The notes: a model not told the origin generated them from the letters alone. Counted from the stretch's first letter, positions 25,093 to 34,301 are shown. The stretch: DNA of 62,211 bases from an uncultured Lachnospiraceae bacterium (GCA_946537305.1 CAMNFR010000009.1:1-62211); one strand, 5' to 3'. Made by a program: numbers and translations.

Positions 25093-26529
25093 ATGAAAAA
25101 GATTCTTTATGCAGCATCCGAATGCGTTCCCTTCATCAAGACCGGCGGTCTTGCCGACGTTACCGGTGCGCTCCCCAAATACTTTGATAAAGAAAAGTAT
25201 GATGTGCGTGTTGTCATTCCCAAATATCTCTGCATTTCGGAAGAATACCGCAAGCAGATGGAATACATCACACATTTCTATATGTACTACAACGGCCGCA
25301 ACCGCTATGTCGGTATCCTGAAGCTGGAATATCAGGGCATGACGATTTACTTCATCGATAACGAAGAGTATTTTGGCGGCAGCAGCCCCTACACCGATCA
25401 CCTGTACGATATGGAAAAATTCGGCTTCTTCAGCAAAGCTGCACTCGCCATTATGCCCTCCATTGATTTCCAGGCGGATATCATCCACTGTCATGACTGG
25501 CATGTCGGCCTGATCCCGGTCTATCTGAAGACACAGTTCGCGGCGGATGAGTATTATGCAAAGATGAAGGCCATTATCACCATTCACAATCTTCGCTTCC
25601 AGGGCAGTTACAACATTGATAAGGTAAAAGAAATGACCGGTCTTCCGGATTATCTGTTCACCAACGATAAGCTGGAGGCTTACGGGGATGCCAACTACTT
25701 AAAGGGCGGCATTGTCTACTCCGACGCCGTGACGACCGTCAGTGATACCTATATGAAAGAGATCCAGACGCCCTTCTACGGCGAACGCCTGGACGGCCTG
25801 CTGTGGGCCCGTTCCAATGTTCTGAGCGGCATCTTGAATGGTCTGGATTATGATGAGTGGAATCCGGCCACGGATACCATGATTGCCGAGAATTTTTCGG
25901 CCGAAAACTTCCGTGCCAAAAAGAAGAAAAATAAGACCGCGCTGCAGCAGGAGCTGGGGCTGACCGTGGATCCCGGCGCCATGATGATCGGCATGATCTC
26001 CCGTCTGACAGATCAGAAGGGCTTTGACCTGGTCGAGCGCGTGATGCAGGAAATGGTAGATGAAGGGATTCAGTTCGTTATTCTTGGCACCGGAGAATGG
26101 AAATATGAAGAGCTGTTCAAGAAATACGCTGCCCGCTTCCCCCGTCAGGTATCCGCGAATATCTTCTATTCCAACAAGCTCTCCCACCGCATCTACGCGG
26201 CTTGCGATGCATTCCTGATGCCGTCTCTCTTTGAGCCTTGCGGCCTGAGCCAGATCATGAGCCTTCGCTATGGCACTGTACCGATCGTCCGCGAGACCGG
26301 CGGTCTGAAGGATACAGTTGAAGCCTACAATAAATTTGAAAACACCGGCACCGGCTTCTCCTTCACCAATTATAATGCGCACGAGATGCTGTACACTGTT
26401 CAGCGGGCGAAAGAGCTGTATACCGAAAACAAACGCCGCTGGAACCAGATGGTCGAGCGCGGCATGAAACAGGATTTCTCCTGGAAAGCCTCCGCCAAAA
26501 AGTACGAAGAACTGTACGATCAGCTGTAA
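25093..26529 (+). CDS. glgA: Glycogen synthase (ADP-glucose)
   Basis: Protein of 478 residues, the normal GlgA length, of the GT5 family with a GT-B fold. The ADP-glucose loop KTGGLADVTGALP is at residues 16-28. Further landmarks are DIIHCHDWHVGLIP, the linker GISRLTDQKGFDL-like segment at about 300, and PSLFEPCGLSQIMSLRYGTVPIV with the catalytic Glu, spread over about 373-396. It elongates alpha-1,4-glucan storage chains in the cytosol. The ribosome-binding site is AGGAGG. No other glg genes are in the window, and a hairpin follows the stop codon. Confidence 0.95.
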   Translation: MKKILYAASECVPFIKTGGLADVTGALPKYFDKEKYDVRVVIPKYLCISEEYRKQMEYITHFYMYYNGRNRYVGILKLEYQGMTIYFIDNEEYFGGSSPYTDHLYDMEKFGFFSKAALAIMPSIDFQADIIHCHDWHVGLIPVYLKTQFAADEYYAKMKAIITIHNLRFQGSYNIDKVKEMTGLPDYLFTNDKLEAYGDANYLKGGIVYSDAVTTVSDTYMKEIQTPFYGERLDGLLWARSNVLSGILNGLDYDEWNPATDTMIAENFSAENFRAKKKKNKTALQQELGLTVDPGAMMIGMISRLTDQKGFDLVERVMQEMVDEGIQFVILGTGEWKYEELFKKYAARFPRQVSANIFYSNKLSHRIYAACDAFLMPSLFEPCGLSQIMSLRYGTVPIVRETGGLKDTVEAYNKFENTGTGFSFTNYNAHEMLYTVQRAKELYTENKRRWNQMVERGMKQDFSWKASAKKYEELYDQL

Positions 26530-26531
26530 TA

Positions 26532-26556
26532 GGAGACAGGGGACGGACCTGTCTCC
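26532..26556. repeat. GGGGAC-type hairpin between glgA and the aminotransferase
   Basis: GGAGACAGG / CCTGTCTCC arms of 9 bp around GGACGGA, lying in the 30-bp gap between convergent genes. It may serve as a terminator. It shares GACAGGGG-ACG-ACCTG with the element at 46454-46523. Confidence 0.7.
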
Positions 26557-26559
26557 TTC

Positions 26560-27777
26560 TTAAGCCTGCTGATAGGTGGCCAGGAAGTCGGCCATTCTCT
26601 CGCAGGATTCTTTCAGCACGGATATCTCCGGCAGATATACAATACGGAAATGATCAGGCTGTTCCCAGTGGAAGCCGCTGCCCGCAGTAAGCAGAATGCG
26701 TTTTTCCTTCAGGAAATCCAGGACGAACGTTTCATCGTCTGTAATGTTAAAGCGCTTGCTGTCTACCTTCGGGAAGATATAAAAGGCTGCCTTCGGTTTT
26801 ACCGCCGAGATCCCGGGGATCTCATTCAAGGCATTCGTGATGAATTCACGCTGTTCATAGATCCTGCCGCCCGGTACCAGCATTTCTTTCGTGGATTCCT
26901 GATCTGCCAGCGCCGCGGGAATCAGAGACTGCGCCGGCACGTTGGAACACAGACGCATGGAGGATAAAAGGTTGATGCCCTCAATATATCCCTGTACATG
27001 GTCTTTCCGGCCCGCCAGGCACATCCAGCCGCAGCGATAGCCCGCCAGCAGATGGGATTTGGATAATCCATTAAAGGATACTGTAAGCAGATCCGGCGCC
27101 AGGGACGCCAGAGCGATATGCTCTTCTCCGTCCATGACCAGACGATCATAGATCTCGTCCGCGAACAGAATCAGGTCATGCTCTCTGGCGATCTGAACGA
27201 TCTCTTCCAACAGTTCTTTCGGATACAGCGCTCCGGTAGGATTGTTGGGATTGATGACCACGATTCCTTTGGTGCGGTCGGTCACCTTGCTGCGCATATC
27301 CTGAATATCCGGGAACCATCCGGCCTGCTCATCGCACATATAATGCACGGCCGTCCCGCCCGCCAATGTTACGGAAGCCGTCCACAGCGGATAGTCGGGA
27401 GACGGAACCAGCACTTCATCACCCTCATCCAGCAAGCCCTGCATGGACAGGGTAATCAATTCACTGACTCCATTTCCGGTATAAATATCATCCAGCGTCA
27501 CATTGGGCAGATTCTTCTGCTTCGCATATTCCAGAATAGCTTTTCTGGCAGAGGTCAGACCGCGGGAATCGGAATAACCTTCTGTATCCTGCAACTGAGA
27601 AGCGATCGCATCAATGACCGCCTGCGGTGCACGGAAACCGAACGGAGCCGGATTTCCAATATTCAGCTTCAGGATTTCTTCCCCTGCAGCGATCATGCGG
27701 TTGGCTTCATCCATGACCGGTCCGCGGATATCGTAACAGACATGATCCAGTTTATGAGATTTATTGTAAGTCTTCAT
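26560..27777 (-). CDS. PLP-dependent aminotransferase, alanine-transaminase type
   Basis: Protein of 405 residues, fold type I, class I/II. The PLP lysine is in GLSKSHLLAGYRCGW (about residue 240), with the upstream contacts VINPNNPTGALY and LFADEIYDRL and the distal Arg in FRIVYLP. The beginning, HVCYDIRGPVMDEANRM, resembles AlaA of enterobacteria, which makes alanine from pyruvate and glutamate. Valine or other 2-oxo acids are possible substrates. Its start overlaps the stop of the PAP2 gene by 4 nt, so the two are translated together. Confidence 0.88.
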   Translation of the reverse strand: MKTYNKSHKLDHVCYDIRGPVMDEANRMIAAGEEILKLNIGNPAPFGFRAPQAVIDAIASQLQDTEGYSDSRGLTSARKAILEYAKQKNLPNVTLDDIYTGNGVSELITLSMQGLLDEGDEVLVPSPDYPLWTASVTLAGGTAVHYMCDEQAGWFPDIQDMRSKVTDRTKGIVVINPNNPTGALYPKELLEEIVQIAREHDLILFADEIYDRLVMDGEEHIALASLAPDLLTVSFNGLSKSHLLAGYRCGWMCLAGRKDHVQGYIEGINLLSSMRLCSNVPAQSLIPAALADQESTKEMLVPGGRIYEQREFITNALNEIPGISAVKPKAAFYIFPKVDSKRFNITDDETFVLDFLKEKRILLTAGSGFHWEQPDHFRIVYLPEISVLKESCERMADFLATYQQA

Positions 27778-28331
27778 TTTGAGACCTCCTTTTTAGTAAA
27801 TAATGTGCACAGACGCGGCAGGAGAAGCCGCGCCAGCCAGGCTGCCAGCATTCCGGTGACAAGCCCTCCCAGCACATCCGTGGGATAATGAATGCCTACG
27901 AACAGACGCGAAAATGCAATGACAGAAGCCAGGATAACCAGAACAATATTCCAGGGTCTGGGTATATCCGGGAACATCGCCAGCGCAGAGGCAAAGGATG
28001 CCCCGGTATGTCCGGACGGGAAGGAATAATCCGTGGCCCGTGTTACGATCAGCTCCAATCCCTGGATCAGCTCATACGGACGCACCCTGGCAATCGCATT
28101 CTTTAGAATAATATTGTTAATGATCAGCGAAAAGATCAGTGCCAGCGCACTGGCAAGACCCGCTTTTCTGGTCTTGGGCAGGATCAGTAAAAACACTGTC
28201 AGAAGAATCCAGAAAAGACCATGATCGCCCAGATGGGTCACGGCAGTCATGATCGGCGTCAGTACCGGCACGCGTAAATGATTCTGGATCCACAGCAGAA
28301 GTGCGGCTTCCCAGGCAAAATAAGCAGTCAT
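27774..28331 (-). CDS. PAP2-family membrane phosphatase
   Basis: Protein of 185 residues from the ATG at 28331 with GAGGAG upstream. The acid-phosphatase motifs are complete: KNAIARVRPYE (KxxxxxxRP), PSGHTGASFA (PSGH) and SRLFVGIHYPTDVLGG (SRxxxxxHxxxD). Five to six hydrophobic segments place it in the cytoplasmic membrane. Likely substrates are undecaprenyl pyrophosphate or lipid phosphates, recycling the cell-wall lipid carrier. It overlaps the aminotransferase gene by 4 nt. Confidence 0.9.
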   Translation of the reverse strand: MTAYFAWEAALLLWIQNHLRVPVLTPIMTAVTHLGDHGLFWILLTVFLLILPKTRKAGLASALALIFSLIINNIILKNAIARVRPYELIQGLELIVTRATDYSFPSGHTGASFASALAMFPDIPRPWNIVLVILASVIAFSRLFVGIHYPTDVLGGLVTGMLAAWLARLLLPRLCTLFTKKEVSK

Positions 28332-28396
28332 AGTCTCCTCTTTTCTGATTTCAGCATACAACTTAGCTTTCAGTAAGCAATTTGTGGTACGACGGC

Positions 28397-29446
28397 TCAG
28401 CGCAGCTCCATGCGGACGGTCGCCTGTCCATCCCCAGCTTCTACATGTGCCATACTTCCGGTGATGAGCGGCATCAGCGGTGCCACATGGCCGATATCCA
28501 TATCCATGATGATCGGCTGATCCAGCGGCCCCAGAATATCCAGTACCGCGTCAAAATGGTCCAGGCCGAACATCTCTTCACCGTTCAGCGGACGACCGAT
28601 CATAAATCCTGCAGCGCAGTCAAACCATCCGGCTTCCCGCAGCTGCCAGAGTGCACGACGGATGCCAAACACGTTCAGGTCACAGGCTTCCAGGAACCAG
28701 ATCACGCCGTCTTTCCGGTAGCGCTCATTGAAATCCTTCACGAAATCGAATCGGGTCCCGCACAGATTTGACAGACAGTCCAGGCACCCGCCCAGCAGCC
28801 GTCCAGAAAAGGAAGCATTTTCACCGGGGAAGGTGCGGACCTCCACAGGTTCTGTGACATTCCAGGGCGCCAGGGGATTCTCTTCATCCTTCAGAGACTC
28901 GGTTTCGTAAAGATCATAGCTGTGCAACTCAAAGCTCGGGACTTCACTTTCGCGAGATTTTGCGGAATATCCGGTCAGAACACCCATCGCATCATCCAGC
29001 GCGGAATGCCACGGCTCCATCCCGAAGGCGGGACCGTTCGGGCCGTAAATACTTGCCGTGTCGCATCGCGTGGCGAGCAGGAAACCGATATTTGTATTAT
29101 CCGAATATCCCATGAACCACTTGGGTCTGGCTCGATCTATGCGCTTCCAGTCAATAAACGGAAGAATCTCGCACATCTCCTCCCCGCCGCCGCAGGACAG
29201 AAGGATATCGTTCTTTTTACTGGTATAAAAACGCATGAATTCATCCGCGCAGGCCTTCGGTGTATTGCTGATTCCTATGCCCTTGTCTTTAAAACAATTA
29301 GGCCCCAGACGGTGTTCATACCCTATCTCCTGGAAGGAATCCAGAGCACTCAAAAAAGCCGAATGATAAGGCTCACGTTTACAGCCAAAGGCAGGCGCTA
29401 TGAAGCCTATGGTGCCGTTTTCCGGCAGAAAAGAAGGATATCTCAT
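28397..29446 (-). CDS. S66-family LD-carboxypeptidase / MccF-like peptidase
   Basis: Protein of 349 residues. The nucleophilic Ser is in FMGYSDNTNIGF (about 110-121), preceded by LLSCGGGEEMCEILPFIDW and followed by YGPNGPAFG. The Glu and His of the triad fit WFLEACDLN and GHVAPLMPL. S66 enzymes cleave the L,D bond of murein tetrapeptides in recycling, or detoxify microcin C-type compounds (MccF). The length exceeds LdcA (about 300) and fits MccF-like members. It sits between PAP2 and an amino-acid importer on the same strand. Confidence 0.88.
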   Translation of the reverse strand: MRYPSFLPENGTIGFIAPAFGCKREPYHSAFLSALDSFQEIGYEHRLGPNCFKDKGIGISNTPKACADEFMRFYTSKKNDILLSCGGGEEMCEILPFIDWKRIDRARPKWFMGYSDNTNIGFLLATRCDTASIYGPNGPAFGMEPWHSALDDAMGVLTGYSAKSRESEVPSFELHSYDLYETESLKDEENPLAPWNVTEPVEVRTFPGENASFSGRLLGGCLDCLSNLCGTRFDFVKDFNERYRKDGVIWFLEACDLNVFGIRRALWQLREAGWFDCAAGFMIGRPLNGEEMFGLDHFDAVLDILGPLDQPIIMDMDIGHVAPLMPLITGSMAHVEAGDGQATVRMELR

Positions 29447-29461
29447 GTGCGGACTCCTTTT

Positions 29462-30184
29462 TTACAGTACCTTCGACAGGAAATCCTGTGTTCTGGGATT
29501 GCGCGGGTTGCCGAAAAGCTCCCTCGGGGTACCCTGTTCGGTGATCTTTCCTTCATCCATAAACAGAATACGGCTCCCCACCTCTCTGGCAAAGCCCATT
29601 TCATGCGTGACAAGCACCATAGTCATGCCGTCATCCGCCAGACGCCTCATAACATCCAGCACCTCACCGACCATTTCCGGGTCCAGCGCGGAAGTAGGCT
29701 CATCAAAAAGCATGACCTCAGGATGCATGGCCAACGACCGCACAATGGCAATTCGCTGCTTCTGTCCGCCGGAAAGCTGGGAAGGATACGCCTGGGCTTT
29801 ATCCTGTAAATTCACGCGGCCCAGCAGCTCCATCGCCTCTTCTTCCGCCTCTTTTTTGGTGCGAAGCTTCAGCTGGATGGGGGCCAGGGTCATGTTATCC
29901 AAAATATTCAGGTTGTTGAACAGATTAAAGTGCTGGAACACCATGCCCATTCTTTGCCGCATCTTATTGATGTCTGTGGCAGGATCTGTCATGGATACGC
30001 CTTTAAAGGTAATCTCTCCGCTGGTGGGTGTTTCCAGCATGTTCAGGCAGCGCAGGAAAGTAGATTTTCCGGAGCCGGAGGGACCGATGACAACGACCTT
30101 TTCTCCAGGATAAATATGTTCCGTGATGCCGCGAAGTACTTCGTTATTATCAAAGCTTTTATGCAGGTCTTTAACGTCTATCAC
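29462..30184 (-). CDS. Polar amino-acid ABC transporter, ATPase
   Basis: Protein of 240 residues starting at a GTG (30184) that overlaps the permease end by 14 nt; AAAGGAGG lies 10 nt before it, which decides this start. The GlnQ-type motifs are present: Walker [10 protein letters not shown], signature LSGGQKQR, Walker [13 protein letters not shown] and H-loop LVTHEMGFA. It powers uptake by the adjacent permease and binding protein. It is the last gene of a binding protein-permease-ATPase operon. Confidence 0.95.
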   Translation of the reverse strand: MIDVKDLHKSFDNNEVLRGITEHIYPGEKVVVIGPSGSGKSTFLRCLNMLETPTSGEITFKGVSMTDPATDINKMRQRMGMVFQHFNLFNNLNILDNMTLAPIQLKLRTKKEAEEEAMELLGRVNLQDKAQAYPSQLSGGQKQRIAIVRSLAMHPEVMLFDEPTSALDPEMVGEVLDVMRRLADDGMTMVLVTHEMGFAREVGSRILFMDEGKITEQGTPRELFGNPRNPRTQDFLSKVL

Positions 30185-30878
30185 TGGCAGCCAGCCTCCT
30201 TTCCACAATACCGATCAACGCAGCGATCAACATCACAAGCAGCAGGTATACAATAGCGATGCCCACGAAGGGAAAGAGCGCCTGATACGTCTTTCCCTGG
30301 ATCAGCTGCGCGGCCTTGGTCAGATCTCTTACGCCGATGACGGTGACCAGAGATGTATCCTTCAGCAGGGCGATCAGCTCATTGCCAAGGGCCGGGAGAA
30401 TATTCTTGATGGCCTGGGGGATCACTACGAAACGCATGGCCGGCGTATAGGAAAGGCCCAGCGAGCGGGCCGCTTCCATCTGCCCTTTATCCACGGACAT
30501 GATGCCGCCGCGAATGATTTCCGCCACATAGGCGCCGGAGTTGATTCCAAAGGTCAGCATGGCCACGCCCACCGCATTACGGGTGTTGGAAAAAATGACA
30601 AAATACATGATCAGCAACTGAACCATAAGCGGTGTTCCGCGGATCACGGTGGTGTAAATCTTTGCAATCTGATTCACCAGGCCGAGAACGGGGTTATGGA
30701 CGCCCTGCCGCTGCTGGTCGTGCAGCGTACGGACTACCGCCACCAGAACGCCCAGCACAATGCCCAAAAGCAGGGCGACGGCAGCCACTTCCAGCGTGAC
30801 GCCAATACCCTTTACATACATTAGCCAGCGGTCACCTTCTATGAAACTCTGGTGAAATCCCGCTTTCAGCTTATCCAT
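30171..30878 (-). CDS. Polar amino-acid ABC transporter, permease
   Basis: Protein of 235 residues from the ATG at 30878 (AAAGGA upstream). It has five membrane segments. The HisM/GlnP-type coupling loop is [23 protein letters not shown] (about 135-157), with the EAA...G motif. It probably forms a homodimer because only one permease gene is present. It lies 100 bp after the binding-protein gene, the gap holding a GGGGAC hairpin. Confidence 0.94.
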   Translation of the reverse strand: MDKLKAGFHQSFIEGDRWLMYVKGIGVTLEVAAVALLLGIVLGVLVAVVRTLHDQQRQGVHNPVLGLVNQIAKIYTTVIRGTPLMVQLLIMYFVIFSNTRNAVGVAMLTFGINSGAYVAEIIRGGIMSVDKGQMEAARSLGLSYTPAMRFVVIPQAIKNILPALGNELIALLKDTSLVTVIGVRDLTKAAQLIQGKTYQALFPFVGIAIVYLLLVMLIAALIGIVERRLAASDRR

Positions 30879-30913
30879 AAGCAATCCTTTCCGAAAAAAC
30901 TTTCTCATATAGA

Positions 30914-30944
30914 AATCAGGGGACTGAAGACTCGTCCCCTGATT
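30914..30944. repeat. Intra-operon hairpin of the GGGGAC type
   Basis: AATCAGGGGAC / GTCCCCTGATT, 11-bp perfect arms and a 9-nt loop, between the binding-protein and permease genes. There is no T tract. Such hairpins often stabilise the upstream mRNA so that the binding protein outnumbers the membrane parts. Confidence 0.7.
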
Positions 30945-30977
30945 CTAACACAATCCATTGACAATGAAAAGAGCTTT

Positions 30978-31853
30978 TTATTCTGCCTTGATGTACTTAG
31001 CCAGAATCTCGTCGACCGTACCGTCTGCCTGAAGCTCCTTCAGCGCCGCATTGATAGCATCACGCAGTGCCGGGTTTTCTTTGTTGGTACCGATGGCATA
31101 ATCTTCGACGGTGAATTCGGTATCCAGAATCTTCAGTCCCTCGTTCTCAGCCACAAAAGCTTTCGCGGGCTCTTTGTCGATAACAACACAGTCGATCTTA
31201 TCGGTCAGCAGGGCCTGTACAGCATTCGCGCCATTCGGGAAAGCGGTGACGTTCTCTTCGCCATAGCCGCCGTCCTCGGGGGGAGCAGAACAATAAAGAT
31301 AACCGGTAGTGCTTTCCTGGCATCCGATCTGGGCGCCTTCCAGGTCTTCAATAGAGGCAATCTCAGAGCCTTCTTTCACAATAACGACCTGAATGCCGGT
31401 CGCATACGTATCAGAGAAATCAATGTTCTGTTTTCTCTCGTCAGTAACGGTCAAGCCGGCCATGGCAATATCATCTTTCCCAGTCTGCACGGAGGTGATG
31501 ACAGCGCCAAAGTCCATATCATCAACAACCAGCTCCAGACCAAGCTTCTCGGCAATCGCCGTGGCGATCTCTACATCAATGCCGGTAAAGCTTCCGTCAT
31601 CCGCGACCATCTCATAAGGAGGGAAGGAGGCGTTGGTGGCCATATAAAGCTTACCCTCTTCCACCGTGGTAAATTCGCCGGCTGCTTCCGGAGCCGCGTC
31701 TTCCGCCGCTGCCTCGGTTTCTGCTGCCGCCTCGGTTTCTGCGGCCTGTGTCTCCGCAGCTGCTGTTGTTTCCGGTGCCTGGCTGCCGCCGCTGCAGGCG
31801 GCCATGCTGAGCGCCATCAGTGCCGCAAGCATCAATGCTGTAACTTTTTTCAT
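30978..31853 (-). CDS. Polar amino-acid ABC transporter, substrate-binding lipoprotein
   Basis: Protein of 291 residues from the ATG at 31853 (AAAGGGAG upstream). A lipoprotein signal has the lipobox LSMAACSGG with the modified Cys near residue 20. An Ala/Glu/Thr-rich linker (about 25-55) tethers the domain to the membrane. The binding domain starts at LYMATNASFPPYEM and has GIDVEIATAIAEKLG and the hinge DFSDTYATGIQVV, typical of the SBP_bac_3 family for polar amino acids. The ligand is not determinable; glutamine, cystine or arginine are common. A strong promoter lies upstream. Confidence 0.94.
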   Translation of the reverse strand: MKKVTALMLAALMALSMAACSGGSQAPETTAAAETQAAETEAAAETEAAAEDAAPEAAGEFTTVEEGKLYMATNASFPPYEMVADDGSFTGIDVEIATAIAEKLGLELVVDDMDFGAVITSVQTGKDDIAMAGLTVTDERKQNIDFSDTYATGIQVVIVKEGSEIASIEDLEGAQIGCQESTTGYLYCSAPPEDGGYGEENVTAFPNGANAVQALLTDKIDCVVIDKEPAKAFVAENEGLKILDTEFTVEDYAIGTNKENPALRDAINAALKELQADGTVDEILAKYIKAE

Positions 31854-31941
31854 GATCAATACTCCCTTTCCTGCAGCACCTAATTCTGCTCGGCAGATAC
31901 ATTCACTGCCACAACTATCTCTTATGCTGCATATCGCGCAT

Positions 31942-31970
31942 ATTTTACAACGAATAATGGGTGTTGTCAA
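31942..31970 (-). promoter_or_regulatory. Promoter of the amino-acid transporter operon
   Basis: On the minus strand TTGACA (31965-31970), a 17-nt spacer and TAAAAT (31942-31947). Confidence 0.7.
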
Positions 31971-32035
31971 GGGATTTATTGAATATTTGCGTGAATATAT
32001 GTTATGCGATGTGTATATTTATACATTATTCATGT

Positions 32036-32110
32036 GCCATGCCCCGGCAGTTCGCTTCCAAAGAGCATACTGTGTAGCAGAAGTATTTATGAGCCATGCC
32101 GGCAGTTCGC
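32036..32110. repeat. Direct repeat in the gap upstream of the transporter operon
   Basis: GCCATGCCCCGGCAGTTCGC at 32036-32055 recurs at 32093-32110 without two of the C residues. No gene overlaps it. Confidence 0.75.
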
Positions 32111-32223
32111 GTCCATGGGACGCTCACTGTCGCGGCTTTCGCCGTATGCGAAAAGTCTGGCAATCGGGCATCTGTGAGCAAGCTCCCTATGACCGATTGC
32201 CAGACTTTTCGCGCATGGCTCAT
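32089..32223. repeat. Nested inverted-repeat (foldback) element
   Basis: The outer arms ATGAGCCATGC (32089-32099) and GCATGGCTCAT (32213-32223) match perfectly. The inner arms at 32146-32167 and 32193-32216 share the core AAAAGTCTGGCAATCGG, with a 25-nt loop. The 31971-32240 gap holds no supported gene. The element could be a small non-autonomous mobile repeat or a structured RNA. Confidence 0.6.
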
Positions 32224-32233
32224 TGCTTCGCGC

Positions 32234-32269
32234 AAAAAGAAAAAGAAGTGGAACGAACTTCCACTTCTC
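32234..32269 (-). terminator. Terminator of tRNA-Gly
   Basis: On the minus strand AGAAGTGGAA/TTCCACTTCT, then TTTTCTTTTT, directly after the tRNA. Confidence 0.85.
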
Positions 32270-32273
32270 TGAG

Positions 32274-32345
32274 AGCGCGAGACGGGATTCGAACCCGCGA
32301 CCCTCGCCTTGGCAAGGCGATACTCCACCACTGAGCCACTCGCGC
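32274..32345 (-). tRNA. tRNA-Gly (anticodon GCC)
   Basis: A full cloverleaf: acceptor GCGCGAG/CTCGCGC, anticodon arm CGCC-TTGCCAA-GGCG with GCC, and T-arm GCGGGTTCGAATCCCGT. The CCA end is not encoded. Confidence 0.97.
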
Positions 32346-32365
32346 ATTTCTTAAGCACAAGTCAG

Positions 32366-32394
32366 AGTATACTCCCTTCCAAATCTTTTGTCAA
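32366..32394 (-). promoter_or_regulatory. Promoter of tRNA-Gly
   Basis: On the minus strand TTGACA (32389-32394), a 17-nt spacer and TATACT (32366-32371). Confidence 0.75.
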
Positions 32395-32419
32395 CTATTT
32401 TTTCTTACATTTTCCTCCG

Positions 32420-32449
32420 TTGACAGTAAAAACGATCCAATGATATAAT
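32420..32449 (+). promoter_or_regulatory. Promoter of the lipid kinase gene
   Basis: Perfect TTGACA and TATAAT boxes with an 18-nt spacer. The leader then folds into a CCGCCGTTT/AAACGGCGG hairpin (about 32455-32482). Confidence 0.75.
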
Positions 32450-32517
32450 AAATCCGCCGTTTCCGGGGATAAAACGGCGGAATCCGCACGAATAGGTGCA
32501 CTAATTGGAGGATACAG

Positions 32518-33444
32518 ATGCTTCATATTATGTATAATCATCGATCTGGAAACGGAAAAGCCCGCCTTCAGGAGCTTTCCCGTGCATTAGACCGCGAATC
32601 CGCAGCGTATCAGGTCCACCGGTCTCCTGATGCGGACGCGCTCCCGGCCCTGCTTGACTCCATGAATCTTTCCCCAGAGGATATTCTTTTGATCCTTGGC
32701 GGCGATGGAAGCATGAATCAGGTGATTCAGCATCTTTCCGGCGACCGGATGCCAACGCTTATGCTTCTGCCTGCCGGTTCGGGGAATGACTTTGCACGCG
32801 GCGTTGCCATGCGCAGGGACACTGAGGCTGCGATACGTATTATAAAGAGTACGAAAGCCCGCCGGGACATGCTCGACTGCGGTGAGGTCTCTTTCCCGGA
32901 GGAATCCGGAATTCCTGCCAGACGTTTTATGGTAAGCTGCGGCGCGGGATATGACGCGAACGTCTGCCAGGTCCTGGATCACAGCCGCCTGAAGCACGCC
33001 ATGAATCGCATTCACATGGGAAAGCTTGCCTATCTGATTCATGGCATTCAGGGAATATTCCAATACAAAAAGACATGCGCGACCATTTCTCTGGATGGTG
33101 GTCCCGCAAGGAAATATCCGAATCTCGCCTTCCTCTCCTGTCACAATCTTCCTTTCGAGGGAGGCGGCTTTGCCTTCGCTCCAGACGCTTCCGGGCAGAA
33201 CGGAAAGCTGAATATTTGTGTGTTTACCGCAGCGAACCGGGCCTTATTCACCCTGGAACTTGTGGCCTCCCTTTTCGGATGGCACGGAAAACTTCCCGGC
33301 GTTACGATTCTTCCTTTTACCGAAGCTGTCATCCATGTAGATGAACCACTGACCTTTCATACCGACGGTGAGGTTAAAAAAGAAATTGCGGACTTCACTG
33401 TCCGCGTGAAGCCCGCATGTATTCCGTTTTTATACAGTAAATAA
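32518..33444 (+). CDS. Diacylglycerol-kinase-family lipid kinase
   Basis: Protein of 308 residues of the DagK/YegS fold. The nucleotide loop is ILGGDGSMNQVI (about 59-70), followed by LLPAGSGNDFARG (about 88-100) and a C-terminal beta-sandwich with HTDGEVKKE. It phosphorylates diacylglycerol or a related lipid at the inner membrane face, recycling lipids released by teichoic-acid synthesis. The strong promoter and ribosome-binding site GGAGG precede the ATG. It converges with the CPBP gene, whose end is 5 bp away. Confidence 0.92.
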   Translation: MLHIMYNHRSGNGKARLQELSRALDRESAAYQVHRSPDADALPALLDSMNLSPEDILLILGGDGSMNQVIQHLSGDRMPTLMLLPAGSGNDFARGVAMRRDTEAAIRIIKSTKARRDMLDCGEVSFPEESGIPARRFMVSCGAGYDANVCQVLDHSRLKHAMNRIHMGKLAYLIHGIQGIFQYKKTCATISLDGGPARKYPNLAFLSCHNLPFEGGGFAFAPDASGQNGKLNICVFTAANRALFTLELVASLFGWHGKLPGVTILPFTEAVIHVDEPLTFHTDGEVKKEIADFTVRVKPACIPFLYSK

Positions 33445-33449
33445 CCCCT

Positions 33450-34301
33450 TTATCTTCCGGCAAACTTTTCCTGCAGCAGATAAATACATCCCAACAGAAG
33501 CAGGCAGCTTACGCCGGTGAAAGCGATGAGTGCTCCCTCTTTTGCCAGTAACTGATCCAGCATTCCGCTCTCGGATGCAATCACGGAGAAAAGGTTGGCT
33601 GCCATATGCGCCAGAATGGGCGCTATCAGGTTCTTATATTTTTCATACAGCCAGGCAAACAGCAGACCGATCACAGACGCATAAATGATCTGCAGGGTAT
33701 TCCCATGATAAAAGCCAAAGATCAACGCAGAAACGACGATTGCCTGCGGTGCAGCCACCCATTCCTTCAGGCGGCGGAAAATCAGCCCCCGGAAGATCAA
33801 TTCCTCCACAAGCGGAGCTAAAAGACCCGTTCCAAGGATTTCCCAGAAAATACGCCCCTGATACAGCGCCTGGCCGATCTCGTCCAGATTCTCTTCATAG
33901 ACGCGCATCAGTCCGCTCATGTTCAGCAGCCCATTCAGCGCCATGCAGGCAGAAACACCCAACAGAATAGATGTAACAATGACAGGTGCCTTCAGAGGCG
34001 CCTCTTTTTTTCCTGTCAAACCGGCCGACTTCTGATCCATCCTGAAATACAGCATCGCAAGCGGCAGCACAATTACGCTGACTGCGATCTGCATCTCCGA
34101 CTGATGTCTTGCAATCCAAAGGGCGGTCTGCTCCAGCAGCACATAATAATCTAACTCGGCACCGGACTGCTTCATTGATACCACGCTGAAGGTAACGCCA
34201 AAGATCCCTCCAATGATGAAGATCAGATAATAAACGCCGAAATAGGTCAGAATAGGATAAATGATCCTCCAAAGTCTTGAGGATGAATTGTCCTGTCTCA
34301 T
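33450..34301 (-). CDS. CPBP-family intramembrane metalloprotease
   Basis: Protein of 283 residues with about eight hydrophobic segments. The CAAX-protease/bacteriocin-processing (CPBP, Abi) motifs are LVEELIFRGLIFRRL (EExxxR, about 168-182), FGFYHGN (FxxxH) and a later HMAANLF. These glutamyl-type membrane proteases act in bacteriocin self-immunity or in protein processing. The substrate is unknown, and no bacteriocin gene is nearby. It is followed, in transcription order, by the convergent lipid kinase; the YfcE-like gene lies upstream on the same strand. Confidence 0.9.
   Translation of the reverse strand: MRQDNSSSRLWRIIYPILTYFGVYYLIFIIGGIFGVTFSVVSMKQSGAELDYYVLLEQTALWIARHQSEMQIAVSVIVLPLAMLYFRMDQKSAGLTGKKEAPLKAPVIVTSILLGVSACMALNGLLNMSGLMRVYEENLDEIGQALYQGRIFWEILGTGLLAPLVEELIFRGLIFRRLKEWVAAPQAIVVSALIFGFYHGNTLQIIYASVIGLLFAWLYEKYKNLIAPILAHMAANLFSVIASESGMLDQLLAKEGALIAFTGVSCLLLLGCIYLLQEKFAGR

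Noticed and set aside
32026-32358. 110-codon frame over tRNA-Gly and the foldback element
   Set aside because: It crosses the tRNA and its terminator, so it is not a plausible protein.
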